DNA from: Phycisphaerales bacterium
Lineage (GTDB): Bacteria > Planctomycetota > Phycisphaerae > SM23-33
Assembly (NCBI GenBank): GCA_003171235.1
Contig: PMYM01000015.1
Location: forward strand, 4,116-10,182
Reading direction: 5' to 3'
DNA length: 6,067 nucleotides
In this document: positions 5,978 to 6,067 of the stretch, piece after piece
Layout of the letters: each line of letters opens with the position of its first letter
Position numbering within the stretch: the stretch's first letter is position 1
Position numbers and translations under genes: made by a program
Notes under the pieces: model-generated
The model's database searches: none
The model's input: the letters and a program-made list of their open reading frames with translations, nothing else
What the model was told of the DNA's origin: nothing

Positions 5978-6067
5978 AGTCCCTAACAAAATGTCGCGTG
6001 AACCGCGTTGCGGCCAAAACCGCTCAGATGCAAGGAAGGCCGACGAAGCCATACCCAGGGCGGTATG
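5973..6067 (+). repeat. Structured dispersed repeat, right copy (plus orientation)
   Basis: Begins with the 21-bp box (5973-5993) that matches 90-110 perfectly in inverted orientation. After the box comes CGCGTG and a GC-rich stretch that can fold in two exclusive ways: CCGC 6003-6006 with GCGG 6010-6013, or that GCGG with CCGC 6020-6023. Next are GCAAGGAAGGCCGACGAAG (6030-6048) and a terminal hairpin at 6050-6067. The order of parts is the same as in the left copy. It runs off the right edge, so its full length is unknown. Its first bases supply the stop codon of the glycosyltransferase gene. Confidence 0.7.
6050..6067 (+). repeat. Hairpin of the right repeat copy, reaching the window edge
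   Basis: CATACC (6050-6055) pairs with GGTATG (6062-6067) around the loop CAGGGC. The preceding bases GC (6048-6049 region, GAAGC) might extend the stem past the edge. The loop differs by one base from the left copy's CAAGGC, while the stem is different but still fully paired. No T-run is visible before the window ends. Confidence 0.6.

Overview
The window carries one strand-uniform, tightly packed five-gene operon (439-5977, all on +) for export and assembly of an extracellular polysaccharide. In order it encodes an outer-membrane export lipoprotein (Wza/Poly_export type), a Wzz/GumC-type chain-length regulator with coiled coils, an ExeA/GspA-type AAA ATPase, a cytoplasmic BY-type tyrosine autokinase and a GT4-type glycosyltransferase. 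Intergenic gaps are 3 to 15 nt, so one transcript is expected. The specific protein subtypes and their order resemble the exopolysaccharide part of exosortase (XrtA)/PEP-CTERM loci. No exosortase, PEP-CTERM protein, deacetylase, FemAB-like protein or initiating phosphoglycosyltransferase lies in the window, so that assignment rests on family resemblance alone.

The DNA is GC-rich, with GTG starts in use, long antisense shadow ORFs and abundant small palindromic intergenic repeats. Together with the XrtA-like gene set this fits a planctomycete (Phycisphaerae-like) genome, probably from a metagenome. This taxonomic reading is an inference.

Layout: 1-110 is a copy of a structured repeat on the minus strand. 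111-228 is non-coding with two small hairpins. 229-347 is a MITE-like element of nested inverted repeats. 361-379 is a perfect dyad just upstream of the first gene. 439-5977 is the operon. 5973-6067 is a second copy of the terminal repeat, in the opposite orientation, whose first bases supply the stop codon of the last gene.

How the genes likely work together: the glycosyltransferase adds a sugar to the repeat unit in the cytoplasm. The chain-length protein spans the inner membrane and periplasm, and the separate tyrosine kinase cycles its phosphorylation through a C-terminal tyrosine cluster to control polymer length. The lipoprotein forms the outer-membrane exit. The AAA ATPase has no proven role but travels with such loci. 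The five genes are readily assigned to known families. The less explained material is in the repeats: both terminal elements share a 21-bp box and end in a hairpin whose loop is kept while the stem changes in a compensating way. The MITE-like element also shows a compensating change between its two arms.
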